Source of the DNA: JANRKF01 sp033763575 | GTDB taxonomy: Bacteria > Pseudomonadota > Alphaproteobacteria > Rickettsiales > SXRF01 | Reading direction: 5' to 3' | DNA length: 42,427 nucleotides | NCBI GenBank assembly: GCA_033763575.1 | Contig: JANRKF010000015.1 | Coordinates: 1 to 42,427 of the forward strand | Shown here: piece by piece, positions 23,448 through 31,691 of the stretch | How positions within the stretch are numbered: position 1 is the first letter of the stretch | Layout of the letters: each line of letters opens with the position of its first letter | Notes under the pieces: generated by a model | What the model was told of the DNA's origin: nothing | Database searches by the model: none | Seen by the model: the letters and a program-made list of their open reading frames with translations, nothing else | Translations under genes and position numbers: made by a program

Positions 23448-25172
23448 ATGGTCGACAGACCTCTAACTGATATCGAACAACAGCTGTTCAGTGCAGTTAC
23501 CCTTGGGAACACCGATGCTGTCAGAAAACTGACAACGCCCCAGCCCGGTTGGATGAATACTTTGTTGCCGTTTACTACGCCCGTAGCCGAAATTGCGATT
23601 GAAAGCCTCCTGCCAAAAGATGAGAAGTGCGGACTGGGAAACAATAGGACCTACCTGATGGATGCCATGTGGACAGAGCAAGGGGAGAAGATGGTAAAAA
23701 CCATGCTGGCCTCGCTCAAGGATCAAACTCCGAAAGGCATCGCCGATTTCCTGAATGCCACCGATGATGATGGTAATACTGCATTACATTATGCGAAACG
23801 TACAAAGAATCTTGATGGGGTCTTGAGCTTGATGGTTGCAGCAAAAATCAAAGGCGTCACGCTCAATCTGGATGTCCGGAACAATGCGAATGAAACTGCG
23901 CTGTCGCGGGCAGTGCGCAGCGATAATATTGAAATGGCCAAGCTATTGCTGAATAATGGCGCGTCAGCCGATGGAGTATATGGGGGGACTGAATCTCCTT
24001 TGGTGCAAATAGCGTCGTCAAATAATGAAATGCTGGCGATGCTTGCAAAGCACAACCCCAACCTGGTGGCGTCTAGAGTTGTAAATACAAAGGGAGAAAA
24101 ACTATTAAATGGGTTGGAGTACGCAGCATATAATGGCAAGGCCGAGGCAATCACTACCATGCGCGACAATATGCCGGCTGAAAAATATCTTGAAATACTG
24201 AAATCAACTGATGCATATGGAAAAAACCCATTGCACTATGCGGTAGAATCATTGGACTGCGATGCTGCTGAGGTCATTTCGGCACTCACCGACAAACTCA
24301 TTCCGGAAAGAAAGGCCGAACTGATATTCGCCAAAAATAATTCCGGCGATACGCCAGTCGATATGCTTCTAAACTCCAATGATGTGTTCAAAGAAGAAGT
24401 GCTTGCTGCATTGTTGAAGGATGTGCCGCGTGAAAGCATTATTGCCTTCCTCGAAGGGAAAGGAACGGACAGCCCGGTGCGGAGTAATACCATTGCGGAG
24501 GAGTTGAAAGATATATTCCTCGCGCAGTTCACAGAAGAAGAAAAGAACAACCTCCGTGCGGGCCGTCCGGCCAATACTCCCGCGCCAAGTGCCGCGCCCC
24601 CTGCCACCACGACACCAGCGCCCCCAACAGCCACACCCGGCGCGACGCCCCCCTCTACCACCGCGCAACCAACGGCCCCAGCGGCCCCAACACCACCAAC
24701 CACTACCGCTCCCACCAATACTCCCGCTCCTGCCGCCACAGCACCGGAGGCGGCGGGTAGCACTGCCGCCGAACCTGCCGAAGCCGCCACCATCGATACA
24801 TCCAAAAATGACAAAGCCGGAAAAATGTTAGCCGCCATGGACAAGGGTGGCGATAGCCGCGTGAGCGATCTGGAGTTCAAAAAGGGAACGGCTAAATACG
24901 CATTAGGTCGGTTAATGAGAGCAATGGATACCGACGGGAATGGAGAAATCACCTCTGAGGAAATGACCGGCGCACTCACTGCCGCCGCCGGCATGGGCTT
25001 GAAAGTGCAAGGCAGCATCGCCGCGGAACTGGAGAATTTCAAACGCACGATGCAAAAGGCGGGCGTAGTGCTCAGCGCCAATGACAGCGTGGTGCTGCCG
25101 GAAGCAGGCGGCGCGGGCCTGCACGCAGGGCTGAAGCGCGGCGGAGCCGCAAAAACACAGAATAGCGTTTAG
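23448..25172 (+). CDS. Ankyrin-repeat and EF-hand protein
   Basis: 574 residues. The N-terminal two thirds hold ankyrin-type repeats (DDDGNTALHYAKRTKN, NANETALSRAVRSDNIEMAKLLLNNG cut across two repeats, DAYGKNPLHYAVES, NNSGDTPVDMLL). A long Pro/Ala/Thr linker (about 370-445) joins them to a C-terminal EF-hand pair (DKGGDSRVSDLE and DTDGNGEITSEE). The first loop is degenerate, the second good. Ankyrin proteins with such linkers are often interaction proteins or effectors in host-associated bacteria, but no secretion signal is seen. GGAAGGAAGAGG precedes the ATG. Confidence 0.82.
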   Translation: MVDRPLTDIEQQLFSAVTLGNTDAVRKLTTPQPGWMNTLLPFTTPVAEIAIESLLPKDEKCGLGNNRTYLMDAMWTEQGEKMVKTMLASLKDQTPKGIADFLNATDDDGNTALHYAKRTKNLDGVLSLMVAAKIKGVTLNLDVRNNANETALSRAVRSDNIEMAKLLLNNGASADGVYGGTESPLVQIASSNNEMLAMLAKHNPNLVASRVVNTKGEKLLNGLEYAAYNGKAEAITTMRDNMPAEKYLEILKSTDAYGKNPLHYAVESLDCDAAEVISALTDKLIPERKAELIFAKNNSGDTPVDMLLNSNDVFKEEVLAALLKDVPRESIIAFLEGKGTDSPVRSNTIAEELKDIFLAQFTEEEKNNLRAGRPANTPAPSAAPPATTTPAPPTATPGATPPSTTAQPTAPAAPTPPTTTAPTNTPAPAATAPEAAGSTAAEPAEAATIDTSKNDKAGKMLAAMDKGGDSRVSDLEFKKGTAKYALGRLMRAMDTDGNGEITSEEMTGALTAAAGMGLKVQGSIAAELENFKRTMQKAGVVLSANDSVVLPEAGGAGLHAGLKRGGAAKTQNSV

Positions 25173-25174
25173 GA

Positions 25175-25369
25175 TTAAACGTTCTTGTAAGCCACGGGAA
25201 GTTTGGTTTTCGCGTCGATGGCGAGATCACCATTTTCAAACGCCGCCGCCATGTAGCGGCCCACGCCGCGTGCGATGAACAGCACCGGCTTCACCGTTTT
25301 ACCGTTATATTTACGCAGCTCGGTGGTCTTGCCGCGTGCTTCCGGGTTGTTCTTACTGCCTTTGCTCAT
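25175..25369 (-). CDS. Small conserved-looking hypothetical protein
   Basis: 64-residue basic protein starting MSKGSKNNPEARGKTTELRK, with a compact C-terminal half (FIARGVGRYMAAAFENGDLA). The basic, polar start recalls small nucleic-acid- or ribosome-associated proteins, but no family is recognised. It is convergent with the ankyrin gene (2-bp gap) and divergent from the TPR gene. Confidence 0.55.
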   Translation of the reverse strand: MSKGSKNNPEARGKTTELRKYNGKTVKPVLFIARGVGRYMAAAFENGDLAIDAKTKLPVAYKNV

Positions 25370-25460
25370 AATACTCTCTTACTCAAAAATACTGTTTAAC
25401 TTCGGCGCGGATTCTAGTAAGATGCGCTTTCAATGCAAGCGTTTTTTACACGCGGAAGCC

Positions 25461-27254
25461 ATGATAAAAATGCCTAAATTACAGATGACTAACCTTTTAT
25501 CCCCTCTAAACTGCCTGATTTTGCTGGCATTTGTGCTTGCGGCCGCCCCGGCGCATGCCGCCCAACCCGGCGATAAAAAAGAGGAAGAAAAGGCCGCCGC
25601 CGCACCCGAAGAAGCCGTCAGCGCGCCGATGGAAGACGGCTCGGCGGGCAGCTATCTCTCCAGCCGTTTCGCCCGCCAGAGCGGCGATGTCGATGCCGCC
25701 ATCCTCTATCTCGCACGGGCGCTTGAAAAAAACCCCGATAGCGTCGAGCTGGCCGGACAACTCCTCACCATGCAGGTGGCCAAGGGTGACATGGCCAGCG
25801 CGCTGTTCACCGCCCACCGCCTGCAGGAAAAGAAAACCGGCAACCCGCTGGTCAGCCTGCTCATCGCCATCGACCTGGTGAAAAAACAGGACTATGCCCG
25901 CGCCAGCACCACGCTTGGCGAAGCGTTCGATACTACAAACGGCCAGCTCTGGCTGCCGCTGGTCGATGCGTGGATCGACGCCGGGAAAGGCAAATTAAAG
26001 CAGGCGCTCACCATCGAGGAAATGCCGGTGAGCGTGGGCCGCGCCGCTTCGATCATGAATTACCACCTGGCGCTGCTCAACGCCTATAGCGGTTTCACCA
26101 AGGACGCCGCCCTCAATTTCAATGAAGCAATAGAAAACCCGGAAACGGCGCCCTTGCGGGTGATTCAATATATACAGTCGTTCAACCGGAAACACCCGGA
26201 AACAAAAGACCTGCGCGATATTGTCGATAAATACGAGGCCGCGCGCGGCAAGCTCATCGCGCTGGAATCGCCGATCGATAATCCCGCCGACGGCATCGCC
26301 GAAGTGCTCTACACCATGGGCAATGTCATGCAGATTTCCGGCGTGCACCACGACGCGATGATTTATATCCAGCTCGCACGCCACCTGAGGCCGGATTTCT
26401 ATCTCGCCACCTTCAACCTCGCCGAAATATTGTCGGAGGATGAGTCTTATAAACGCGCCAGCGACCTGCTCGCCACCATCCCGGTCACCAGCCAGTATGC
26501 CTTCAGGGCCGCCCTCAAGAACGCCGTCATCCTCGACCATATGGGCAACACCGCCGAAGCGCTGGACGTGCTGGCCTCGCTCGCCGCCAACCGCCCGCAA
26601 TCGGCCGATCCGTGGATTGCCAGGGGCGATGTGCTGCGCGGACAAAAACGTTTCCTCGAAGCCTCGATTGCCTATAGCGAAGCCATCGCCCGCTCCGGCA
26701 CGCCGCTGGCCATGAAAAGCTGGCCCCTGCTGTATGCGCGTGGCGCCTGTTTCGAGCGGCTTGATCGCTGGAGCGACGCCAAGGCCGACCTGCAAAAAGC
26801 CCTCGATCTCAACCCCGACCAGCCGGATGTGCTGAATTACCTGGGCTACGGCCTGCTGGTGCGCGGTGAAGCGCTGGCCGACGCCAAGGCCATGCTCGAA
26901 AAAGCCATCGCGCTCAGCCCGAACGATCCGCAAATCATCGACAGCATGGGCTGGGCGCTCTATATCGACGGGCAATACCACGAGGCACTACCTTACCTCG
27001 AACGCGCCGTGGAACTGCTCCCGAACGATGCCACGGTGAATGACCATCTGGGCGATAACTACTGGCGGCTGGGACGCAAAAGCGAAGCCCGCTTCCAGTG
27101 GGAACGGGCGCTGACCTTCCAGCCGGAAGCGGAAGAAGCAAAACAGATCAATACCAAGCTGGTTTCGGGCCTGCCGGAAATCAAAGCGCCGGACAGCGCT
27201 AAAAAAAGCACCAAATCCGCCTCCGCCAAACCCGCCGAGAGCACCCTGCACTGA
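25461..27254 (+). CDS. Secreted tetratricopeptide-repeat protein
   Basis: 597 residues from the ATG at 25461 (GGAAG just upstream). The signal peptide ends in AAAPAHA. A charged Ala/Glu-rich spacer is followed by many TPR units, clearest near the C-terminus (LGYGLLVRGEALADAKAMLE, MGWALYIDGQYHEALPYLER, LGDNYWRLGRKSEARFQWER). It is probably a periplasmic or outer-membrane-associated scaffold. The stop shares one base with the ispE ATG. The frame is open further upstream, but that part lacks family features. Confidence 0.88.
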   Translation: MIKMPKLQMTNLLSPLNCLILLAFVLAAAPAHAAQPGDKKEEEKAAAAPEEAVSAPMEDGSAGSYLSSRFARQSGDVDAAILYLARALEKNPDSVELAGQLLTMQVAKGDMASALFTAHRLQEKKTGNPLVSLLIAIDLVKKQDYARASTTLGEAFDTTNGQLWLPLVDAWIDAGKGKLKQALTIEEMPVSVGRAASIMNYHLALLNAYSGFTKDAALNFNEAIENPETAPLRVIQYIQSFNRKHPETKDLRDIVDKYEAARGKLIALESPIDNPADGIAEVLYTMGNVMQISGVHHDAMIYIQLARHLRPDFYLATFNLAEILSEDESYKRASDLLATIPVTSQYAFRAALKNAVILDHMGNTAEALDVLASLAANRPQSADPWIARGDVLRGQKRFLEASIAYSEAIARSGTPLAMKSWPLLYARGACFERLDRWSDAKADLQKALDLNPDQPDVLNYLGYGLLVRGEALADAKAMLEKAIALSPNDPQIIDSMGWALYIDGQYHEALPYLERAVELLPNDATVNDHLGDNYWRLGRKSEARFQWERALTFQPEAEEAKQINTKLVSGLPEIKAPDSAKKSTKSASAKPAESTLH

Positions 27255-28102
27255 TGCTGGCAGCGGCCAAAATCAACCTCATGCTACATATCACCGGCAA
27301 GCGTGCCGACGGCTATCACCTGCTGCAAAGCCTGGTGATGTTCGCCGCCATCGGCGATGAGGTTACGCTGCAACCGTCGGAGGATTTTTCGCTGCAGGTG
27401 CGCGGTGAATTTGCAGGCGCATTGCAGGGCGATAACCTCGTCACACGCGCAGCACAGGCTTTGGCGGATGCAGCGGGTATCACACCGCACGGCGCCCTCA
27501 CCCTCGAAAAACACCTGCCGGTCGGCGCCGGTCTTGGTGGCGGCTCGGCGGATGCGGCGGCGGCGCTCTTACTGCTGGCAAAGGAATGGAAAACGAATAT
27601 TCCGCTCGCGCCCATTGCCGCCACGCTCGGCAGCGACGTGCCGGCATGCATGGAAATGACACCGCTATGGATGGAGGAAACCGGCCACCGCATCACGCCG
27701 CTTGCCGTGCCGTTCGACGTGCCGGTGCTGCTGGTCAATCCGGGGGTGGAGGTATCGACACAGGCGGTGTACCAGCAATTCCTGCCGCCTTACGCCGAAC
27801 CGATTACCCTGCCCGGCCAGTTTCCCACCCTTGAAAGCCTGGTGTCCTTCCTGCAACGCACCCATAATATGCTGGAGAAACCGGCCACACGCCTCGCCCC
27901 GGCGATACGAACCGCGCTGTATGATATGACCATGCTGCAAGGCTGCCTGCTTGCCCGGATGTCGGGCAGCGGCGCCACCTGCTTCGGTGTTTTTGCAACA
28001 GAAGAAGCGTGCATCGCCGCTGCAAATACGCTATCAGGGCTGCACCCAAACTGGTGGATCCGCGCAACCAGATTGACAGGAAACCATGGCCAAGAAAAAT
28101 AA
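27254..28102 (+). CDS. ispE: 4-diphosphocytidyl-2-C-methyl-D-erythritol kinase IspE
   Basis: GHMP kinase of the MEP isoprenoid pathway, supplying undecaprenyl phosphate precursors among others. The 282 residues have AAKINLMLHITGKRADGYHLL (substrate site) at about 4-24 and the ATP loop PVGAGLGGGSADAAAALL at about 92-109. A C-terminal GSGATCFGVF also fits. The ATG overlaps the TPR gene stop by one base (TGATG), so the genes form an operon. It overlaps the following gene by 17 bp. Confidence 0.95.
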   Translation: MLAAAKINLMLHITGKRADGYHLLQSLVMFAAIGDEVTLQPSEDFSLQVRGEFAGALQGDNLVTRAAQALADAAGITPHGALTLEKHLPVGAGLGGGSADAAAALLLLAKEWKTNIPLAPIAATLGSDVPACMEMTPLWMEETGHRITPLAVPFDVPVLLVNPGVEVSTQAVYQQFLPPYAEPITLPGQFPTLESLVSFLQRTHNMLEKPATRLAPAIRTALYDMTMLQGCLLARMSGSGATCFGVFATEEACIAAANTLSGLHPNWWIRATRLTGNHGQEK

Positions 28103-28496
28103 AATACGCTACACCTCCAGCCCTAAGCAATTCGCCGGGATTACACTCTCCGGCAATGTCTATCTGCAATATCGCGATGAGGAATCAGCCGAAAATATTC
28201 GCGGGGATTTACTGGTCTTCGCCGAGTGCAAACAACTGCACACCAACCATTTCGCCGCCTATGACCGCACCGGCTTCACCGGCTATTTCAAGGTCGACGT
28301 GCATGACGGAAAAGAATGGCAGCCGGTGATCTTAAACGAAATCTTCGAACATCGCGAACAGCATTTCAGCCGCACCGAGCGCCCGATCGACACTTTCAAC
28401 CTGTGCTACGAACTACTCACCGCGCTCAAAGGCCGCATGCTCAGCCGCACCTACCGCGAGCATTACGAGCTTGCGCCTGCTCCCGAAGAAGAATAG
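28086..28496 (+). CDS. Hypothetical protein downstream of ispE
   Basis: 136-residue soluble protein (MAKKNKIRYTSSPKQFAG...) with mixed predicted strands and helices and an acidic tail. No membrane helix and no recognised family. CAGGAAACC before the ATG gives a good ribosome binding site inside the end of ispE. Likely co-transcribed with ispE. It ends 9 bp from the convergent DsbA-like gene. Confidence 0.65.
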   Translation: MAKKNKIRYTSSPKQFAGITLSGNVYLQYRDEESAENIRGDLLVFAECKQLHTNHFAAYDRTGFTGYFKVDVHDGKEWQPVILNEIFEHREQHFSRTERPIDTFNLCYELLTALKGRMLSRTYREHYELAPAPEEE

Positions 28497-28505
28497 CACG
28501 GCTTA

Positions 28506-29273
28506 TTATTTTTTCGCCGCGCCGGACTGAATCTGGCGGGCGGTTGCGATATATTTTTTCAGCTCATCCGAAGAAAGCGCGCCCGGAATCACTTCGCTGC
28601 CGATGATGATGCCCGGCGTGCCGTTCACGCCAAGATCCTTCGCCAGCTCCCGGTTCTTATCCAGAATAGCCGTCACTTCCGGTTTGGCCATCTCGGTTTT
28701 CAGCGCCGACTCTTTGATGCCCAGCTTCTTCACCACTTCGATCAACTTGGCTTCGTCAAACTTGCCGGTCTCTTTCATCAGCGCCGTGTGGAAAGCAAAA
28801 TATTTCGTTTTGTCGATACGGTTCACCGCAATCGCCGCGCGCGCCGCCGTCGCCGAATCTTCACTCAGGATCGGCAGGTCGATGAATACGACGCGGAGTT
28901 TTTTGTCGCCGTCCATCACCTTCACCAATTCCGGCACGAAATGCTTGCAGTAGCCGCAGTGATAATCAAAGAATTCCGCAATGGTCAGATCCGCATCCTT
29001 GGCCGATGCGCCGCTCGCCGGAAGGTCCGGGTTGTTGAAAATAGCCGCCTTGTTTTTTTCCAGCGCGGCCTGCGCTTCTTTTTTCGCCTCTTCGGCTTTT
29101 TGCGCGCGGAGTTTTTCCAGCGCCTGCATAATCATTTCAGGGTCGTTCATGATCGCTTCCTTCACCAGCGCCGGGATGTCCGCCTTGGTGACCGGGGCCG
29201 ATGCCTGCGCAAAGGCAGCGCTGCTCAGAGCGACAAGAGATGTGGTAAGCGCAAAAGAACGAATGAAATGCAT
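28506..29273 (-). CDS. Periplasmic DsbA-family thiol-disulfide protein (Com1/ScsC-like)
   Basis: 255 residues. A signal peptide (MHFIRSFALTTSLVALSSAA, cleaved after FAQA) is followed by a charged helical segment (about 37-80) that may drive oligomerisation. The thioredoxin-fold domain has the redox motif CGYC (C106, C109) and the cis-proline loop NGTPGIIIG. It probably oxidises or isomerises disulfides in the periplasm. It follows the BepA-like protease gene on the same strand by about 60 bp. Confidence 0.9.
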   Translation of the reverse strand: MHFIRSFALTTSLVALSSAAFAQASAPVTKADIPALVKEAIMNDPEMIMQALEKLRAQKAEEAKKEAQAALEKNKAAIFNNPDLPASGASAKDADLTIAEFFDYHCGYCKHFVPELVKVMDGDKKLRVVFIDLPILSEDSATAARAAIAVNRIDKTKYFAFHTALMKETGKFDEAKLIEVVKKLGIKESALKTEMAKPEVTAILDKNRELAKDLGVNGTPGIIIGSEVIPGALSSDELKKYIATARQIQSGAAKK

Positions 29274-29335
29274 GAGGTTTCTCCAATAAATTGAGCGTTC
29301 ATTCTAGCTGTTTTCCGCCCGCTTGTATAGGGAAA

Positions 29336-30691
29336 TCAGAAGGATGATTCGGCGTCTTTCTGCTCTTTTTTCATTTGCTGAGCGCGCTGTTTTAGGTCCT
29401 CGGCGCGCTGGTGAGAGGGGCTTTTGGCCGGAAGCTTGCCAAGCGCCCTGCCCGCCTGGACAATGGCGCCGTCCGCATCCCCGGCAAGTAGCGCCTCTTC
29501 CGCAAGCGCGAGGCTCGACATCGCCTCGTTGCCCTGCTTGCCATGGGCAATCGCCAATAAATGCCACGCGCCCGGGCTATCGCGATCCAGTGCCAGCGAA
29601 CGCTCCAGATGTTGCTGCGCTTGCGTGATATCGGCGGGCGTGCCCAGCGCAAGCTCCGCCTTCGCCAGCTCTACCAGAATCAGCGATTCATTCGGCGCAA
29701 GTTTGTTCGCGGTGCGGTACGCATCGTATGCGTCATCGATACGGGCGCTCTCAAAAAGAATCTGGCCTTTCAGATCATATAAATAAGCATCGTTCGGGCG
29801 TTCTTTGATAAGCGCATCCATGATCGCCGTCGCCTGGTCGACCTTGGCCTGCATGAAGAAGGCAATCGCCCGCGCCATCTGGTTGGCGACACTGTTGTTA
29901 CCCGCCGGATAGCGCTGCAATGTTTTCTCCGGCACATTCAAAAACGCATACAGCTTCGCCACCATGCGCGCATGTTTTTCATCCAGCGATTTCGGATAGG
30001 TTCCTTGCGGAATCGCCGAGCGCCCGACATGGCTTTTCACATTCTCAATACGCTCGGAGGATAAGGGGTGGGTGAGCAGGTACGGATCGGGCGAACCCAA
30101 TCTCTGGCGCTCCTGACGCTTGAGCAGGGCGAACACTTCCGTCATGCCGCTTGCCGAAATACCGAGCTTGTCGAGAAACCCCATGCCCGCCTGGTCCGCC
30201 GCGTTTTCATTGGCGCGGCTGAAAGAAAGCACATTACGCATCACCGCGCCGCTCGTACCCGTGATGACCGCCGCCGCCGCTTCCGGCCTGCCGGTTGCCG
30301 CTGCCGCCGCCGCGCCGAGCACCGCCGATAAAATGGTGCCGAGCTGCGCGTCTTTCAGTTTCTCCGCCCCCTTGGCCAGATGCCCGCCTGAGATGTGGCC
30401 GGTCTCGTGCGCCATCACCCCCATGAGCATCGAGGGGTCTTTCATCTCCATGATGAGCCCGGTATGGATGAATAAATTCTGCCCGCCCGCGACAAAGGCG
30501 TTCAGCGAATCGTCCTGCACGATGTAAATATGAATCGCCGAGGGTTTTAAGCCCGCCGCCTTGAAAATCGGATCGGCGTAATCGCGTAGCGTAGCCTCAA
30601 TCTCCGCATCGCGGATGAGGCCACCGGCGTGGGCGGGCAAGCAACTGAATGTTATTAATAATATTAGTGCCGTCTGCGCAAACCATTTCAT
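29336..30691 (-). CDS. bepA: BepA-like periplasmic M48 metalloprotease with TPR repeats
   Basis: 451 residues: signal peptide (ending CLPAHA), then an M48 protease domain with the zinc motif HETGH (H95, E96, H99) and third ligand in NENAADQAG (E162). C-terminal TPR units follow (DAYDAYRTANKLAPNESL, LERSLALDRDSPGAWHLLA). The family acts in quality control of outer-membrane protein assembly. The frame starts at ATG 30691. It is followed by the DsbA-like gene, giving a periplasmic folding pair. Confidence 0.92.
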   Translation of the reverse strand: MKWFAQTALILLITFSCLPAHAGGLIRDAEIEATLRDYADPIFKAAGLKPSAIHIYIVQDDSLNAFVAGGQNLFIHTGLIMEMKDPSMLMGVMAHETGHISGGHLAKGAEKLKDAQLGTILSAVLGAAAAAATGRPEAAAAVITGTSGAVMRNVLSFSRANENAADQAGMGFLDKLGISASGMTEVFALLKRQERQRLGSPDPYLLTHPLSSERIENVKSHVGRSAIPQGTYPKSLDEKHARMVAKLYAFLNVPEKTLQRYPAGNNSVANQMARAIAFFMQAKVDQATAIMDALIKERPNDAYLYDLKGQILFESARIDDAYDAYRTANKLAPNESLILVELAKAELALGTPADITQAQQHLERSLALDRDSPGAWHLLAIAHGKQGNEAMSSLALAEEALLAGDADGAIVQAGRALGKLPAKSPSHQRAEDLKQRAQQMKKEQKDAESSF

Positions 30692-30792
30692 CCGCTATAC
30701 CATATATTAACAAAATCGTGATAACTTTGCAGAAACAATATGGATGAGTGTAAGCTGCGCGCATCCACCGGTCAACCGGAGAGAGGGGAACC

Positions 30793-31554
30793 ATGTTCGA
30801 TCCTGTTCGTCGAAAGAAAGCAAAAAGAGATTTGCTGGAATCCATCGGCTGTCCATCGGGATATATGCCTGATGAAGTAAGCCAGTGGTCGTTTCTTCAG
30901 TTGCTGGAAGCCGTGGACGCTCTTGCAGGCACCAAACAACAGTCGCTACGCATAGACCGTAAGCCAACCAGCAAAGGTGCCGCCGGCACGGATCTGAAGG
31001 CCCGCAAATTCGTCACCGAATTTTTGAAGGATCAGGGAAGTTCAGACGAAAGCTATGTGGATGATCACCACCGTGTAAAGCGCGTGAGCGGCACTTTCAA
31101 GCAATGGAATAGCGTTACTGACGACACCTTAAACAAAATCAATGAGCATTATGCGCTATATGTCTCGATCGACGATCTGATTCAGGCCATCAACACGCCG
31201 CCACCACCACCGCCACCGGAAACTTATGCAAAACAAGCCCAAAAAATGCGCCGACTTACGCCGTTTGTCGCCGCTGTAGTGGCCGTGCTGGGCATTGAAG
31301 GTAACGAGACGGAGCAGAAAGGGAAGGTTATAGCCCTCCTGTCCGATGAGTATAACCAAAGATTATTTACAATGATGCCGGAGGTGAAACACCTCTTAAA
31401 GGAGAGCAATATGGCCTTTAACCATGTCATTGCAACAACCCAAGAAGGTATTAAGAATTTGCTTCTAACACCAGAACGAAAAGATGCTAACAACAAAGCA
31501 CTCACTACAGGCATCGCCGTGGGCCTCGCGCTTAAATCCATGCAGCCCGAATAA
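30793..31554 (+). CDS. Hypothetical protein with poly-proline tract, possibly truncated
   Basis: 253-residue protein starting MFDPVRRKKAKRDLLE after GAGAGGGG. It has a seven-proline run (about 136-142), a hydrophobic stretch (FVAAVVAVLGI) and no recognised family. The reading frame after the TAA (31552-31554) stays open for 41 further codons, up to the TGA at 31678, and looks coding (LEAIVAEALANGKIM... DDDKDD). The protein may therefore be shortened by a nonsense mutation. Confidence 0.6.
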   Translation: MFDPVRRKKAKRDLLESIGCPSGYMPDEVSQWSFLQLLEAVDALAGTKQQSLRIDRKPTSKGAAGTDLKARKFVTEFLKDQGSSDESYVDDHHRVKRVSGTFKQWNSVTDDTLNKINEHYALYVSIDDLIQAINTPPPPPPPETYAKQAQKMRRLTPFVAAVVAVLGIEGNETEQKGKVIALLSDEYNQRLFTMMPEVKHLLKESNMAFNHVIATTQEGIKNLLLTPERKDANNKALTTGIAVGLALKSMQPE

Positions 31555-31691
31555 ACTCGCAGTTTAGAAGCGATTGTCGCAGAGGCATTGGCAAACGGCA
31601 AGATAATGCTCACACAAAAAGCCAGACAAGCTAGAAGCAGCGGCGATGATGACAAGGACGACGTTCCAGGGCGTCGCTGACCGAGTGTTAG

